DNA from: an uncultured Bacteroidales bacterium
GTDB taxonomy: Bacteria; Bacteroidota; Bacteroidia; Bacteroidales; F082
Direction: 5' to 3'
Assembly (NCBI GenBank): GCA_905234645.1
Contig: CAJOIS010000003.1
Location: 58,395-122,394 of the forward strand
DNA: 64,000 bases
Positions 52,535-61,366 of this stretch are shown one piece after another. Both the position numbers and the translations under genes were made by a program. The notes under the pieces are model-generated. The model had not been told where the DNA came from, did no database searches, and worked only from the letters and a program-made list of their open reading frames with translations. Position 1 is the stretch's first letter. Every line of letters begins with the position of its first letter.

Positions 52535-54283
52535 ATGATTGGGAGAAATACGACAAGAATCTGCGTGATGATATTGGCATTAATATGGCCAATGGTATTG
52601 TGCGCAAAGGATGCTGATGTGTTGTTCTCACATCAAGGTGGGTTTTACGATAAGCCGTTTCCAATCACCCTCACCTGTCCCAAGGGATATGCAATTCATT
52701 ACACTATCAATGGGAATACCCCTACTATTTCAGATTTGAGATACGAGATCCCTTTGCTTTTGGATCAAGCATTGTATTCACATTCAGATATTTATACTAT
52801 ACAAAGCTGTTCTGATGAAAACTGGCGTGTGCCGAAAAGCATTCGCCATTGCATCGTTGTTCGTGCTGCGGCTTTTAATGATGATGGTGAGCGAATAGGA
52901 GAGGTCGAGACCAATACGTATTTTATCAAATCTCTTGGAAATGATTTTCACGACCTGCCAGTCATCTCACTTTGTGCAGACTCGCTTTCACTTTTCGATT
53001 ACGATACGGGAATTTATGTCTATGGAAAAAACGCTGCCAATTATCATCAACATGGAAGGGATTGGGAGCGTCTTTGCAATGTGGAGTTCTATGAGAAGGA
53101 TTCAGAGGGAATTAATCAACAAGTGGGTTTGAGATTACATGGTTTTGGGTCAAGAAATGGCATGCAGAAAGGAATGAAACTATATGCTCGAAAAGAGTAT
53201 GGTTGTTCAAGACTGCATTACCCATTCTTTGGGGAAGAAGGGAATAGCAGCTTCAAGCATTTGATACTAAGACCTTTTGGGTGCGAGTTGTTTAGGGACC
53301 ATCTGTGTACTAAGATTGGCGAGAACTTGGATTTTGAGATTCCCGCTTCGCGCCCAGTTGTGCTTTTCCTCAACGGTGAATATTGGGGACTGTATTTCTT
53401 GAAGGAACGTCCTGATGACCGTTATATCGAAGATCATTTTGGCTATAATAGGGAGGAAGTTAACATTATCGAATCTTGGTCGGGCGTTGTTGCAAAAGGA
53501 AGCAATGATGGATTTCTCAGGATGATGCGATGGGTGATGCAAGCCGACATAGCCAATGACTCGGTTTATCAACAAGTATGTCAGATCATTGACATGGAAT
53601 GTTTTATCGATTATTATTGTTTTCAATTGTTTATAGCCAATGCGGATTGGCCAGATAACAACATGCGTTGTTGGCAGGCCCAAGATGGGAAATGGCGCTG
53701 GATTTTTTTTGACGGAGGCTATTGCATGGCTTCGTATCGTCCTATGCTTTCATGCACCTTGTTCAGTGATGAAAATAGGGATGTGTCGACTTTTTTGTTT
53801 AGCAAATTGCTCACAAACGCTTGTTTCAGAGAACAATTCTATCAGCGTTTTGGAACTCTGCTCGTCAACGACTTCTATTCAAAAGAGACGCACAAGTGTT
53901 TTCATCTCATTTTAGAGAGCATAGAGGATGAGATCGACCCCAATTTTCGTAGATTCGGGTTGGTGGATTATGAAAGCCAATATGATTTCCAAGTTGATTT
54001 TATGGATGATTTTCTGACCATCAGAATCGCAAGTGCCGCCGCAATGATTTACAATTTGTATTATCGTAACGGTTGGGAGTACAAGGGGTCCAGGTCGGAG
54101 AAACAGGTTCGTTTCTACGAAATGGGAGGCAAACGCCCTACGTTCTTGTTTAGAATGGCGAAGCAGTTCAAGGATTGGAGATATGTCAGTGCTTATTTCT
54201 CGTATGAGTGGTTTCGCATTAGGAGGGATTTCCAAGAATCTCTTCACCGAAATCTGAAGCGTGTCAAAACTTGGAAGATATAG
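52535..54283 (+). CDS. CotH kinase-family protein
   Basis: A 582-residue exported protein. After a signal peptide (PMVLCAKD) comes a chitobiase/beta-hexosaminidase C-terminal-like domain (GGFYDKPFPITLTCPKGYAIHYTIN), then the CotH part: LPVISLCADSLSLFDYDTGIY, VGLRLHGFGSRNGMQKGMKL, LILRPFGCELFRDHL and VVLFLNGEYWGLYFLKERPDD. CotH of spore coats is an atypical secreted protein kinase. DNMRCWQAQDGKWRWIFFDGG carries the metal-binding aspartate. It follows hflX by 5 bases, but its codons end in A or T more often than those of hflX, so it may have been inserted there by transfer. No T9SS sorting domain is present. Confidence 0.85.
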   Translation: MIGRNTTRICVMILALIWPMVLCAKDADVLFSHQGGFYDKPFPITLTCPKGYAIHYTINGNTPTISDLRYEIPLLLDQALYSHSDIYTIQSCSDENWRVPKSIRHCIVVRAAAFNDDGERIGEVETNTYFIKSLGNDFHDLPVISLCADSLSLFDYDTGIYVYGKNAANYHQHGRDWERLCNVEFYEKDSEGINQQVGLRLHGFGSRNGMQKGMKLYARKEYGCSRLHYPFFGEEGNSSFKHLILRPFGCELFRDHLCTKIGENLDFEIPASRPVVLFLNGEYWGLYFLKERPDDRYIEDHFGYNREEVNIIESWSGVVAKGSNDGFLRMMRWVMQADIANDSVYQQVCQIIDMECFIDYYCFQLFIANADWPDNNMRCWQAQDGKWRWIFFDGGYCMASYRPMLSCTLFSDENRDVSTFLFSKLLTNACFREQFYQRFGTLLVNDFYSKETHKCFHLILESIEDEIDPNFRRFGLVDYESQYDFQVDFMDDFLTIRIASAAAMIYNLYYRNGWEYKGSRSEKQVRFYEMGGKRPTFLFRMAKQFKDWRYVSAYFSYEWFRIRRDFQESLHRNLKRVKTWKI

Positions 54284-54331
54284 TAAAAAAGAATTCCTAT
54301 TGAACAAAAAACGGCTAAAAAACGAAATGGA

Positions 54332-55099
54332 ATGTATTTAATCGACACCCATACCCACGTCTACGACCACCAATTCAGCCTCGACCGCAGCGAAGCCATG
54401 CAACGGGCTTTGGATGCAGGCGTGAGGATGATGTTTTTACCCAATGTGGATGCCTCTACCATCGCGCCAATGCTCGAATTGCACGAGCAATGTCCCGACT
54501 GCACCCAAGTGATGATGGGCCTGCAACCCGAAGAAGTCAAAGAAGACTACAAGCAGGTGCTGGACTTGATGGAAAAGGAGTTGGAACGCGGCATTTATGT
54601 CGGCGTGGGAGAGGTCGGTCTCGATTTCTATTGGGACGCAACCTTCGAAAAGGAACAATTGGACGCTTTCGAGACCCAACTGGATTGGGCAAAGCAACTT
54701 GGTTTGCCGCTCTCCATCCACTGCCGCAACGCCTTCGACAAGATGGTGAAAATCCTTGAACACAAACAGGACGGCAATCTGCGCGGCATCATGCACTGCT
54801 TTACGGGTACGGAGGAGGAGGCTAAAGTCTACCTTGAACTAGGCTTTCACCTCGGTTTGGGTGGTGTGACTACCTATAAAAACTGTGGTGTGAAGGACTA
54901 TTTGCCCAATCTGCCTTTGGACAGAATCGTTTTGGAGACGGATGCACCTTATCTTGCACCTGTGCTTTGTCGCGGCAAGCGCAATGAACCGGCGTTTCTG
55001 GTACATACGGCACAAAAGATTGCTGACATTTTACAGATTCCTGTTGAGGAATTGGCGGCCGCCACAACGACAAATGCCCAGTCATTGTTTGGTATATGA
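54332..55099 (+). CDS. TatD-family metal-dependent hydrolase
   Basis: A 255-residue TIM-barrel hydrolase, probably a 3'-5' DNase. Metal ligands are seen in DTHTHVY, GVGEVGLDFY, SIHCRNAF, MHCFTG and ETDAPYLAP. The usual GxHP loop reads GLQPEE, so a widely conserved histidine is glutamine here; it is not one of the direct metal ligands. It lies 48 bases after the CotH-like gene and converges with the reductase gene. Confidence 0.92.
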   Translation: MYLIDTHTHVYDHQFSLDRSEAMQRALDAGVRMMFLPNVDASTIAPMLELHEQCPDCTQVMMGLQPEEVKEDYKQVLDLMEKELERGIYVGVGEVGLDFYWDATFEKEQLDAFETQLDWAKQLGLPLSIHCRNAFDKMVKILEHKQDGNLRGIMHCFTGTEEEAKVYLELGFHLGLGGVTTYKNCGVKDYLPNLPLDRIVLETDAPYLAPVLCRGKRNEPAFLVHTAQKIADILQIPVEELAAATTTNAQSLFGI

Positions 55100-55129
55100 A
55101 AAAGGTCGCCGACGCAAGCGCCGGCGACC
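55099..55129 (-). terminator. Terminator for the reductase gene
   Basis: GGTCGCCG and CGGCGACC (55104-55111 and 55122-55129) form an 8-bp stem. On the minus strand it is followed by five T, so it serves the reductase gene. Its 3' T-run overlaps the stop codon of tatD. Confidence 0.7.
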
Positions 55130-55173
55130 CACCATTATGAAGATAAAAAACAACTGTCGTTTTTAGTTTTCAA

Positions 55174-57923
55174 TCACCCACACTTTGAATAGCCACAGTT
55201 CTTGCAATGCTTGCAGCCGTCCTCGAAGACGAGCTTTTCACCGCAGTTGGGGCATTTCTCCTTCTCGTCGACAACGCCGTCGGGTACGTATTTCTTCAAG
55301 GCACGGGCGATGCCGTTTTTCCATGTGTTGATGTTGTCCTCGTCCACGTTCAGGTTCTGTACCAGGTTGATTACATACTGTATCGGCATGCCGTGGCGCA
55401 GGATGCCTGAAATCAGCTTGGCGTAGTTCCAGTATTCCTTGTTGAAGGACCTTGACAGGCCTTGCATCATCACCTCGTAGCCGTCCTTGTCGGTGTAGCG
55501 GAAGTCGTATCGTGAGGCCTCGCCTTTGGTTTTCTCTCTGATGATTACACCTTTCTCTACATACGGTGGCAAGAAGAATCCTTCTGCTTTGCCAAGGAAG
55601 ATTTCGTAAGGTTTGCCGTGGAGGATGCCCACGAAGGCGATCCATTTTTCGTAGTTGTTTTGGAAGCGTACGACGTCGCATTCCAATTCTTTCGGACGCG
55701 GCGGAGCGGCTGTCTCTCTGATGTCGTCGGGACGGGAGCCGTTCTGAGGCTCTTTCTTCTCCTTCTTCTCGTCTTTCGATACCAACACGCCGTCGCGGGA
55801 GCCGTCGCGGTAGATGGTCATGCCCTTGCAACCACTCTCCCAAGCGGTCATATAGATCTGGCTGACGAGTTCTTCCGTCGTTTCTTTCGGAACATTGACC
55901 GTGACGCTGATGCTGTGGTCGACCCACTTCTGCATCGACCCCTGCATCTTCACCTTGTTCACCCAGTCGATGTCGTTGGCTGTTGCCTTGTAGTAAGGCG
56001 ACTGCGCGATGACAGCGTTGAGTTTCTCATCATCATAATGCAGCACCTCGTCAACATTGTAACCGTTGACTTCCAGCCAGGTGATGAACTTATGGTGGAA
56101 GACGTTGTACTCCTCGAAAGAGTTGCCGTTCACGTCGGTGAAGGTCACATGGACGTCCTTGTCGTTGGGGTTCACCTTGCGGCGGCGTTTGTAGGCCACC
56201 ATGAAGACCGGTTCGATGCCCGATGTGGTCTGGGTGCAGATGCTGACGGTACCCGTAGGCGCGATAGTCAGCATGGCGACATTGCGGCGCCCTACGCGTG
56301 TCATCTTCTGGTAGAGGTCCTCATCCAAGGCGCGCAGGCGCTTGATGAAGGGGTTGTTTTCCTCGCGTTTGGCGTCGTACATCGGGAACTTGTGACGGAG
56401 GAACGGTAGGCGTTGTAAGCCAACAGTTTCTGGATCTCGGTAGAGTAGGCGATGGCTTCATCGGTGGCGTAGCGCTTGCCTAAGGCGGCGAGCATGTCGC
56501 CCTCTGCGGTAATGCCGATACCTGTCCGGCGACCCAATAGGCATTTTTCGCGGATGTTCTTCCACAGGTTCATCTCGGTCCGCTTGATTTCTTCGTCTTC
56601 GGGGTCGGCTTTGATCTTGGCCAGAATGGCATCCACCTTTTCAATTTCAAGGTCGATGATGTCGTCCATCATGCGTTGGGCGATGGCCACATGCTTCGAG
56701 AACAACTGGTGGTTGAAGCGGGCCTCCGCCGTAAACGGATGGTCGACATAACTGTAAAGGTTGATGGCGATGAGGCGGCAACTGTCGTAGGCGCAGAGCG
56801 GAATCTCACCACAAGGGTTGGTGCTCAGGGTCTTGAACCCGAGGTCAGCATAGCAGTCGGGGATGGACTCGCGGATGATGGTGTCCCAGAACATCACGCC
56901 AGGTTCGGCCGACTTCCACGCGTTGTGGATGATCTTGTTCCACAGGGCGCGGGCATCCACTTCCTTGGTGTACTTCGGGTTGGGCGAGTCTATGGGGTAC
57001 TGCTGGACGAATGGTTTGTTTTCCTTCACGCACTGCATGAATTCGTCGGTAAGGCGTACCGAGACATTGGCGTTGGTGATACGGCCTTCAGTCATCTTGG
57101 CGTCGATGAAGGCCTCCGAGTCGGGATGTTTGATGCTGATAGTCATCATCAGGGCACCGCGGCGGCCGTCTTGAGCCACTTCCTTGGTGGAGTTGGAGAA
57201 GCGTTCCATGAAAGGCACCACTCCAGTGGAGGTGAGGGCGCAGTTCTTGACGGGACTGCCGGTGGGGCGGAGGTGCGACAGGTCGTGGCCTACGCCGCCA
57301 CGTCGTTTCATCAGCTGTACCTGCTCCTGGTCGGTCTTCATGATGCCGCCGTAGGAGTCGGAGTCGCCGTTGTTGCCAATGACGAAGCAGTTTGACAGCG
57401 AGGAAATCTGGAAATTGTTGCCGATGCCGGTCATGGGGCTGCCTTGGGGGACGATGTAACGGAAATCCTTCAACACATTGAAAATCTCCTCTTCCGTCAT
57501 TGGGTTGGGATAGTTACGTTCGATGCGGGCTATCTCGCGGGCGATGCGGTGGTGCATGTCGTCGGGTGTCAACTCGTAGATGTTGCCGTCGCTGTCTTTC
57601 AAGGCGTATTTGTTGGCCCACACGTCACCGGCCAAGGCGTCGCCGTGGAAGTATTCTTTGGCGGCGGCTTTCACCTCGTCCAATGGATATATATGGTATT
57701 CGGTTTTGGTTTCTTTTTCTGCAACAGCAGCTTCCTTTTTCTGCTCCTTCTCAACCACCTGAACCTCGTCTTGGCGTTCAATCTGCTCGGCCGCAAAACT
57801 GGTATTTTTTCGCGATTCTATAATCTTGTCGTATGGTCTGGCTTCAGGCTGTGCGGCTTCTGGTTCCTCAAGGCTGCTGAATAGGTCTCCATCAAATTCC
57901 ATGGTGGTATGGTTGGGTTTCAT
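55174..57923 (-). pseudogene. nrdJ: Class II (B12-dependent) ribonucleotide reductase, frameshifted
   Basis: The product would be about 910 residues. The N-terminal part (to about 56400) contains QISSLSNCFVIG, RRGGVGHDLSHLRPTGS, NPCGEIPLCAYDSCRL and ends in LLAYNAYRSSV. The C-terminal part, in another frame, starts KFPMYDAKREENNPF and continues TIAPTGTVSICTQTTSGIEP, with a zinc ribbon CPNCGEKLVFEDGCKHCKNC at the end. Relatives have about seven residues (IMAKERG-type) between these two points; loss of about 19 bases near 56392 explains the shift. No slippery heptamer is seen. If real, the reductase is dead; a sequence or assembly error is possible. Start 57923 (MKPNHTTMEF) is tentative. Confidence 0.8.
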
Positions 57924-58008
57924 CTTGTTGATAATTAGTGTGGTACAAAGCAAACTATCGGTGTTTGCTGCGCTCTTTTTCAGAAAGCGAAATTAAGAAA
58001 GAAGACGC

Positions 58009-58049
58009 AAACAAGCCCCGAAAAAAGCAATTTCGGGGCTTGTTTTTTT
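58009..58049. terminator. Strong hairpin between the ROK kinase gene and nrdJ
   Basis: AAACAAGCCCCGAAA and TTTCGGGGCTTGTTT form a perfect 15-bp stem with a 7-base loop. Seven T follow on the plus strand. Both neighbouring genes are on the minus strand, so it probably ends the ROK-exosortase unit there. The 200-base gap otherwise holds no recognised feature; TAGTTTG at 57951-57957 (minus) is a weak candidate for the nrdJ -7 box. Confidence 0.6.
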
Positions 58050-58158
58050 CAACAATCGTTGTTGATAAATTTTTCTTTTTTGACTGTCAAAAAGATAGTG
58101 AAAATTGGAAAAATCTGGCACGCTGTAAAGGCGTTTTCTGAAACGTCTCCGATAGCGG

Positions 58159-59256
58159 TTATTCCTTCAGCTGTTCCATGGCATACGCATAAGCACCGAT
58201 GGCCACCGCCGACGAGGTGCCAAGTTTGGTAATGCCGATGCCCACGCGTTTAGTGGGGTTGTACCATACCATTTGGTCGCTAAAGGGCACCTTGACCATT
58301 TGCCCCGCTTTTTCGGTGAAGCGTATCATGTCTTGTGCGTCCATCAGGTTGAAAGCTTCGGTTTCCATACGGCTGAAAGCATGTCCGTCGTTGAGGCCCG
58401 AGAAAGGCTCGTTCATCTTTTTGATGAGCATGGGCATGAAGATAGGCCAAGCCCCCGACAGTCCTCCTCCGATGACGACGATGCCATCGATGAGCGAGAT
58501 GGCGTTGGCCAGCACATCTGCCAATGCAGTGGCTAGTTCATTCCATGATTTTAAGGCAGCTTCCTTGTCGCCAGGTTGTTGTCCCATGGCAATCTTGTAT
58601 ATGTCGTAAGGATGTGGCGTGTCGTTGAAGTCGATGCCTGCCTCTCTGCCGTACACGCGACGCACGGCACGGATGCTGATGCTGTCTTCTGCACTGGTGG
58701 TCGGATAGAGAGGGTTGCGGTGACGGTTGATTTCGCCGCCTGCCGAGTTGTCGCCATTAAGCAGCACTTTGTTAATGACGATGCCGCCACCAAAGCCCGT
58801 ACCTATAGTCACGCCCAACAGGTTCTTATAGCGTTTCGGATTGCGTTGTTGCTCCAACAGTTTGTTGACCTCGGGCAACAGGCCTCCCAATGCCTCTCCG
58901 TAAGCGAACAAGTCGCCGTCGTTGTTGATGAATACGGGAACATGGAACTCGTTTTCAAGCATTTGCTTCAAAGGTATGCCGCCACGGAAGGTCGGCATGT
59001 TCTCCAAGTCGCCAATGATGCCGTTGGGGTAGTCGGCGGGACCGGGGAAACAGAAACTGATGGCTGATGCTTTTGCATTACAACGGATTTCACACTCATG
59101 GAAGCCCGTGATGATTTTTTGCAGCACTTCTTCAAGTGTAGGTGCTGCCGAAGGGATGGTGAAAGGTTCAATGATTTCATGCCAGTCTTGTACGGCCGAG
59201 AACTTGAATCCAGTGCCGCCGGCATCAAGGATGAAAATGATGGGGTTGTTATTCAT
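58159..59256 (-). CDS. ROK-family sugar kinase-like protein
   Basis: A 365-residue protein. The ATP-binding DAGGTGFKF is at residues 11-19, and the catalytic aspartate is in INNDGDLFAYGE. GVTIGTGFGGGIVI and VVIGGGLSG complete the actin-like fold. The CxCGxxGC zinc motif of ROK glucokinases is absent, since the matching stretch is GGEINRHRNPLYP, so it belongs to a zinc-free subgroup and the sugar is unknown. It overlaps the exosortase-like gene by 8 bases and is therefore likely co-transcribed with it. Confidence 0.85.
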   Translation of the reverse strand: MNNNPIIFILDAGGTGFKFSAVQDWHEIIEPFTIPSAAPTLEEVLQKIITGFHECEIRCNAKASAISFCFPGPADYPNGIIGDLENMPTFRGGIPLKQMLENEFHVPVFINNDGDLFAYGEALGGLLPEVNKLLEQQRNPKRYKNLLGVTIGTGFGGGIVINKVLLNGDNSAGGEINRHRNPLYPTTSAEDSISIRAVRRVYGREAGIDFNDTPHPYDIYKIAMGQQPGDKEAALKSWNELATALADVLANAISLIDGIVVIGGGLSGAWPIFMPMLIKKMNEPFSGLNDGHAFSRMETEAFNLMDAQDMIRFTEKAGQMVKVPFSDQMVWYNPTKRVGIGITKLGTSSAVAIGAYAYAMEQLKE

Positions 59257-59881
59257 TTTGCTTTGTTTTTGTTGTTGTCGGATTATGGAATTTCTCCACC
59301 CACAGTACCCACATTAGGAAGATGATGAGGTAGAAAAAGATTTTGAAGATGTAGTCGTGGGCGAGATGGAAGGCGTTTATGTCTTGTCCAAAAAAGTGGA
59401 GGTGAATGTTTGGCCATGCGATTTGCATCAAAAGGATGCCACATATGCGCACCACGTTAGTCCACTCGATGATAACCAAACCAGCCGGGATGTACCATAG
59501 TTTATGCTTCCATGGGCCAGGGAAGAGCACCATGAGGAAAATCCAATGCATCCATTGCTTCAGGCTGGCACATTCGGGGGCAATGATGACACGCGCCCAT
59601 CCTCCTTCTTTGTTGACGGCAGCGATAACTCTGTCTTGGCTGATGGTGGTAATGTCGATGTGAAAAATGCGGTCAAGCACCCAACAGGATTGGCTGTAGA
59701 GCAAGTCAACCGACCAAACCATCAAGCTGTAGACCAGTTTCCCAATAGGCCAGTACCCTAAGGCTTGCCATCCCAAATATAAGAAATGGAAGCTGATGAT
59801 CAGCAGGATAAACAAGCCTACGTTGACCGTGCTGCGGTTCTTCGGATTCTTGCAATATGCCTTGATGCCCTCGATACTCAT
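59249..59881 (-). CDS. Exosortase/archaeosortase family protein
   Basis: A 210-residue membrane protein with about six hydrophobic segments. The proposed catalytic residues of exosortases are all present in order: C104 in APECASLKQW, R145 in NVVRICGI and H175 in AHDYIFKIFFY. Exosortases cleave and transfer proteins with C-terminal sorting tails in the inner membrane. The usual substrate tail (PEP-like motif plus hydrophobic segment plus basic end) was not found in any protein of the window. It is co-transcribed with a ROK kinase, a pairing that suggests no clear pathway. Confidence 0.78.
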   Translation of the reverse strand: MSIEGIKAYCKNPKNRSTVNVGLFILLIISFHFLYLGWQALGYWPIGKLVYSLMVWSVDLLYSQSCWVLDRIFHIDITTISQDRVIAAVNKEGGWARVIIAPECASLKQWMHWIFLMVLFPGPWKHKLWYIPAGLVIIEWTNVVRICGILLMQIAWPNIHLHFFGQDINAFHLAHDYIFKIFFYLIIFLMWVLWVEKFHNPTTTKTKQNE

Positions 59882-59926
59882 TTGAAGAAATTAGGGTGCT
59901 AAGATACGGAATTATTGAAATATCCT

Positions 59927-59934
59927 TACCTTTG
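59927..59934 (+). promoter_or_regulatory. -7 box for mscS
   Basis: TACCTTTG matches TAnnTTTG, 23 bases before the mscS start. Confidence 0.65.
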
Positions 59935-59957
59935 CAGCTCATTATTTTTTTGGAATT

Positions 59958-60866
59958 ATGGAAAACGATACCATCATCGAACAAGTTACAGAGACTATAC
60001 AAGACACCACAGCGGTTAACAATATGGTTGGCGGCATAAGGGAGCTGGCCACCACTCCAGTGTCGGAATGGCTGCCTGTTTTGTTGAAAGAATATGTGAT
60101 TCCTTTTGGAATCAAGCTTGTGGCTGCCATTGTGGTGCTGCTGCTCGGTCGTTGGGTCATCAAACTGATCAAGAAAGGCATGATGAGGATGATGGACAGG
60201 CGTAATGCGGACCGCACCCTCAGCACTTTTTTGATGAGCCTTGTCTCGGTATTGCTGACCTTCCTCCTTATCATTGCCATTGTGGGCATCTTGGGCGTCA
60301 ATACAAGTTCCTTAGTGGCTTTGCTCGCTTCGGCGGGACTGGCCGTCGGCATGGCCTTGAGTGGCACCTTGCAGAACTTCGCAGGGGGCGTGATGATTAT
60401 GCTTTTCAAGCCTTTCAAGGTGGGTGATTTCATATCGGCTCAAGGCTGTGAGGGCAAGGTTAGTGAGATACAGATCTTCAATACGCATTTGCTGACGACG
60501 GACAACAAGGAAGTCATCTTACCAAATGGAGCACTTTCTACCGGTACCATGACGGTGTTTTCAAAACAAGACACTCGCCGTGTCGACTGGGTGTTTTCCA
60601 TCTCGTATGGCGACGAATATGACAAGGCAAAAGCGGTGTTGAAACGTCTGTGCGAAGAAGATGAACGCATTTTGAAAACCCCGGAAACGGTAATAGAGGT
60701 GATCAAGTTGAACAACAGTTCGATAGACATTACCGTGCGTGCTTGGGTGAATACTGCAGATTATTGGGCGGTGTTTTTCGCCATGAATGAGAAGGTTTAC
60801 AAGACCTTCCCCACCGAAGATATTCACTTCCCGTTCCCGCAAATGGATGTTCATATGAAGAGTTAA
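59958..60866 (+). CDS. mscS: Small-conductance mechanosensitive channel
   Basis: A 302-residue protein of MscS size and layout. An N-terminal amphipathic region is followed by three membrane helices. The third, pore-lining helix is visible as LLASAGLAVGMALSGTLQNFAGG with its Gly/Ala pattern, then MLFKPFKVGDFI opens the beta domain. The cytoplasmic vestibule carries IFNTHLLTTDNKEVILPNG. It relieves pressure on osmotic downshock. Confidence 0.93.
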   Translation: MENDTIIEQVTETIQDTTAVNNMVGGIRELATTPVSEWLPVLLKEYVIPFGIKLVAAIVVLLLGRWVIKLIKKGMMRMMDRRNADRTLSTFLMSLVSVLLTFLLIIAIVGILGVNTSSLVALLASAGLAVGMALSGTLQNFAGGVMIMLFKPFKVGDFISAQGCEGKVSEIQIFNTHLLTTDNKEVILPNGALSTGTMTVFSKQDTRRVDWVFSISYGDEYDKAKAVLKRLCEEDERILKTPETVIEVIKLNNSSIDITVRAWVNTADYWAVFFAMNEKVYKTFPTEDIHFPFPQMDVHMKS

Positions 60867-60954
60867 CGGTCTTGTAAACCATTATAATAAAGCGTTTTAC
60901 GAATTTTTTTGACACATTTTTTTGCAGAAACGATATTTGAAACGAAAAAATGTG

Positions 60955-60962
60955 TACTTTTG
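60955..60962 (+). promoter_or_regulatory. -7 box for rpmB
   Basis: TACTTTTG matches TAnnTTTG, 47 bases before rpmB. Confidence 0.65.
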
Positions 60963-61009
60963 CAGTCCGTTAGAAAATAGACAATATTAATAATAAAGGA
61001 TAAAGAGTC

Positions 61010-61252
61010 ATGTCAAAAGTTTGTCAAATTACAGGTAAAAAGGTCATGCACGGCAACAATGTTTCTCACTCCAACAAGAGGACGAAGAGAACGTTTGAAC
61101 CGAATCTGAAAATCAAGAAGTTCTATGTTCCGGAATGGGATGAGTGGATCGTGCTGAAGGTTTCGGCTGCCGGCATGCGCACCATTAACAAGAAGGGCGT
61201 CTATCAAGCCATCATGGATGCTTCCGAAAAGGGCAACCTTGAACGTTGGTAA
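61010..61252 (+). CDS. rpmB: Ribosomal protein bL28
   Basis: An 80-residue protein with the family start [20 protein letters not shown], the [19 protein letters not shown] core and the [15 protein letters not shown] segment. In many Bacteroidales rpmB is followed by rpmG and a small DUF4295 gene; here a strong terminator follows directly, so it is monocistronic. Confidence 0.96.
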   Translation: MSKVCQITGKKVMHGNNVSHSNKRTKRTFEPNLKIKKFYVPEWDEWIVLKVSAAGMRTINKKGVYQAIMDASEKGNLERW

Positions 61253-61278
61253 TTCTTTGCCGATGTGAACAATATCTG

Positions 61279-61309
61279 AGCTGCTGTGCCTTGCGCAGCG
61301 GCTTTTTTT
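61279..61309 (+). terminator. Terminator after rpmB
   Basis: AGCTGCTGTG pairs with CGCAGCGGCT (two G-T pairs) around loop CCTTG, with a run of seven T. Confidence 0.8.
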
Positions 61310-61366
61310 GTATAGAAGAATCGGCGTAATTGGATAATATTTCTAGGCTTTTTCAGTTATCTTTTC

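Noticed and set aside
56301-56420. Programmed frameshift or intein in the reductase gene
   Set aside because: No slippery heptamer or downstream structure is visible, and residues are missing rather than added.
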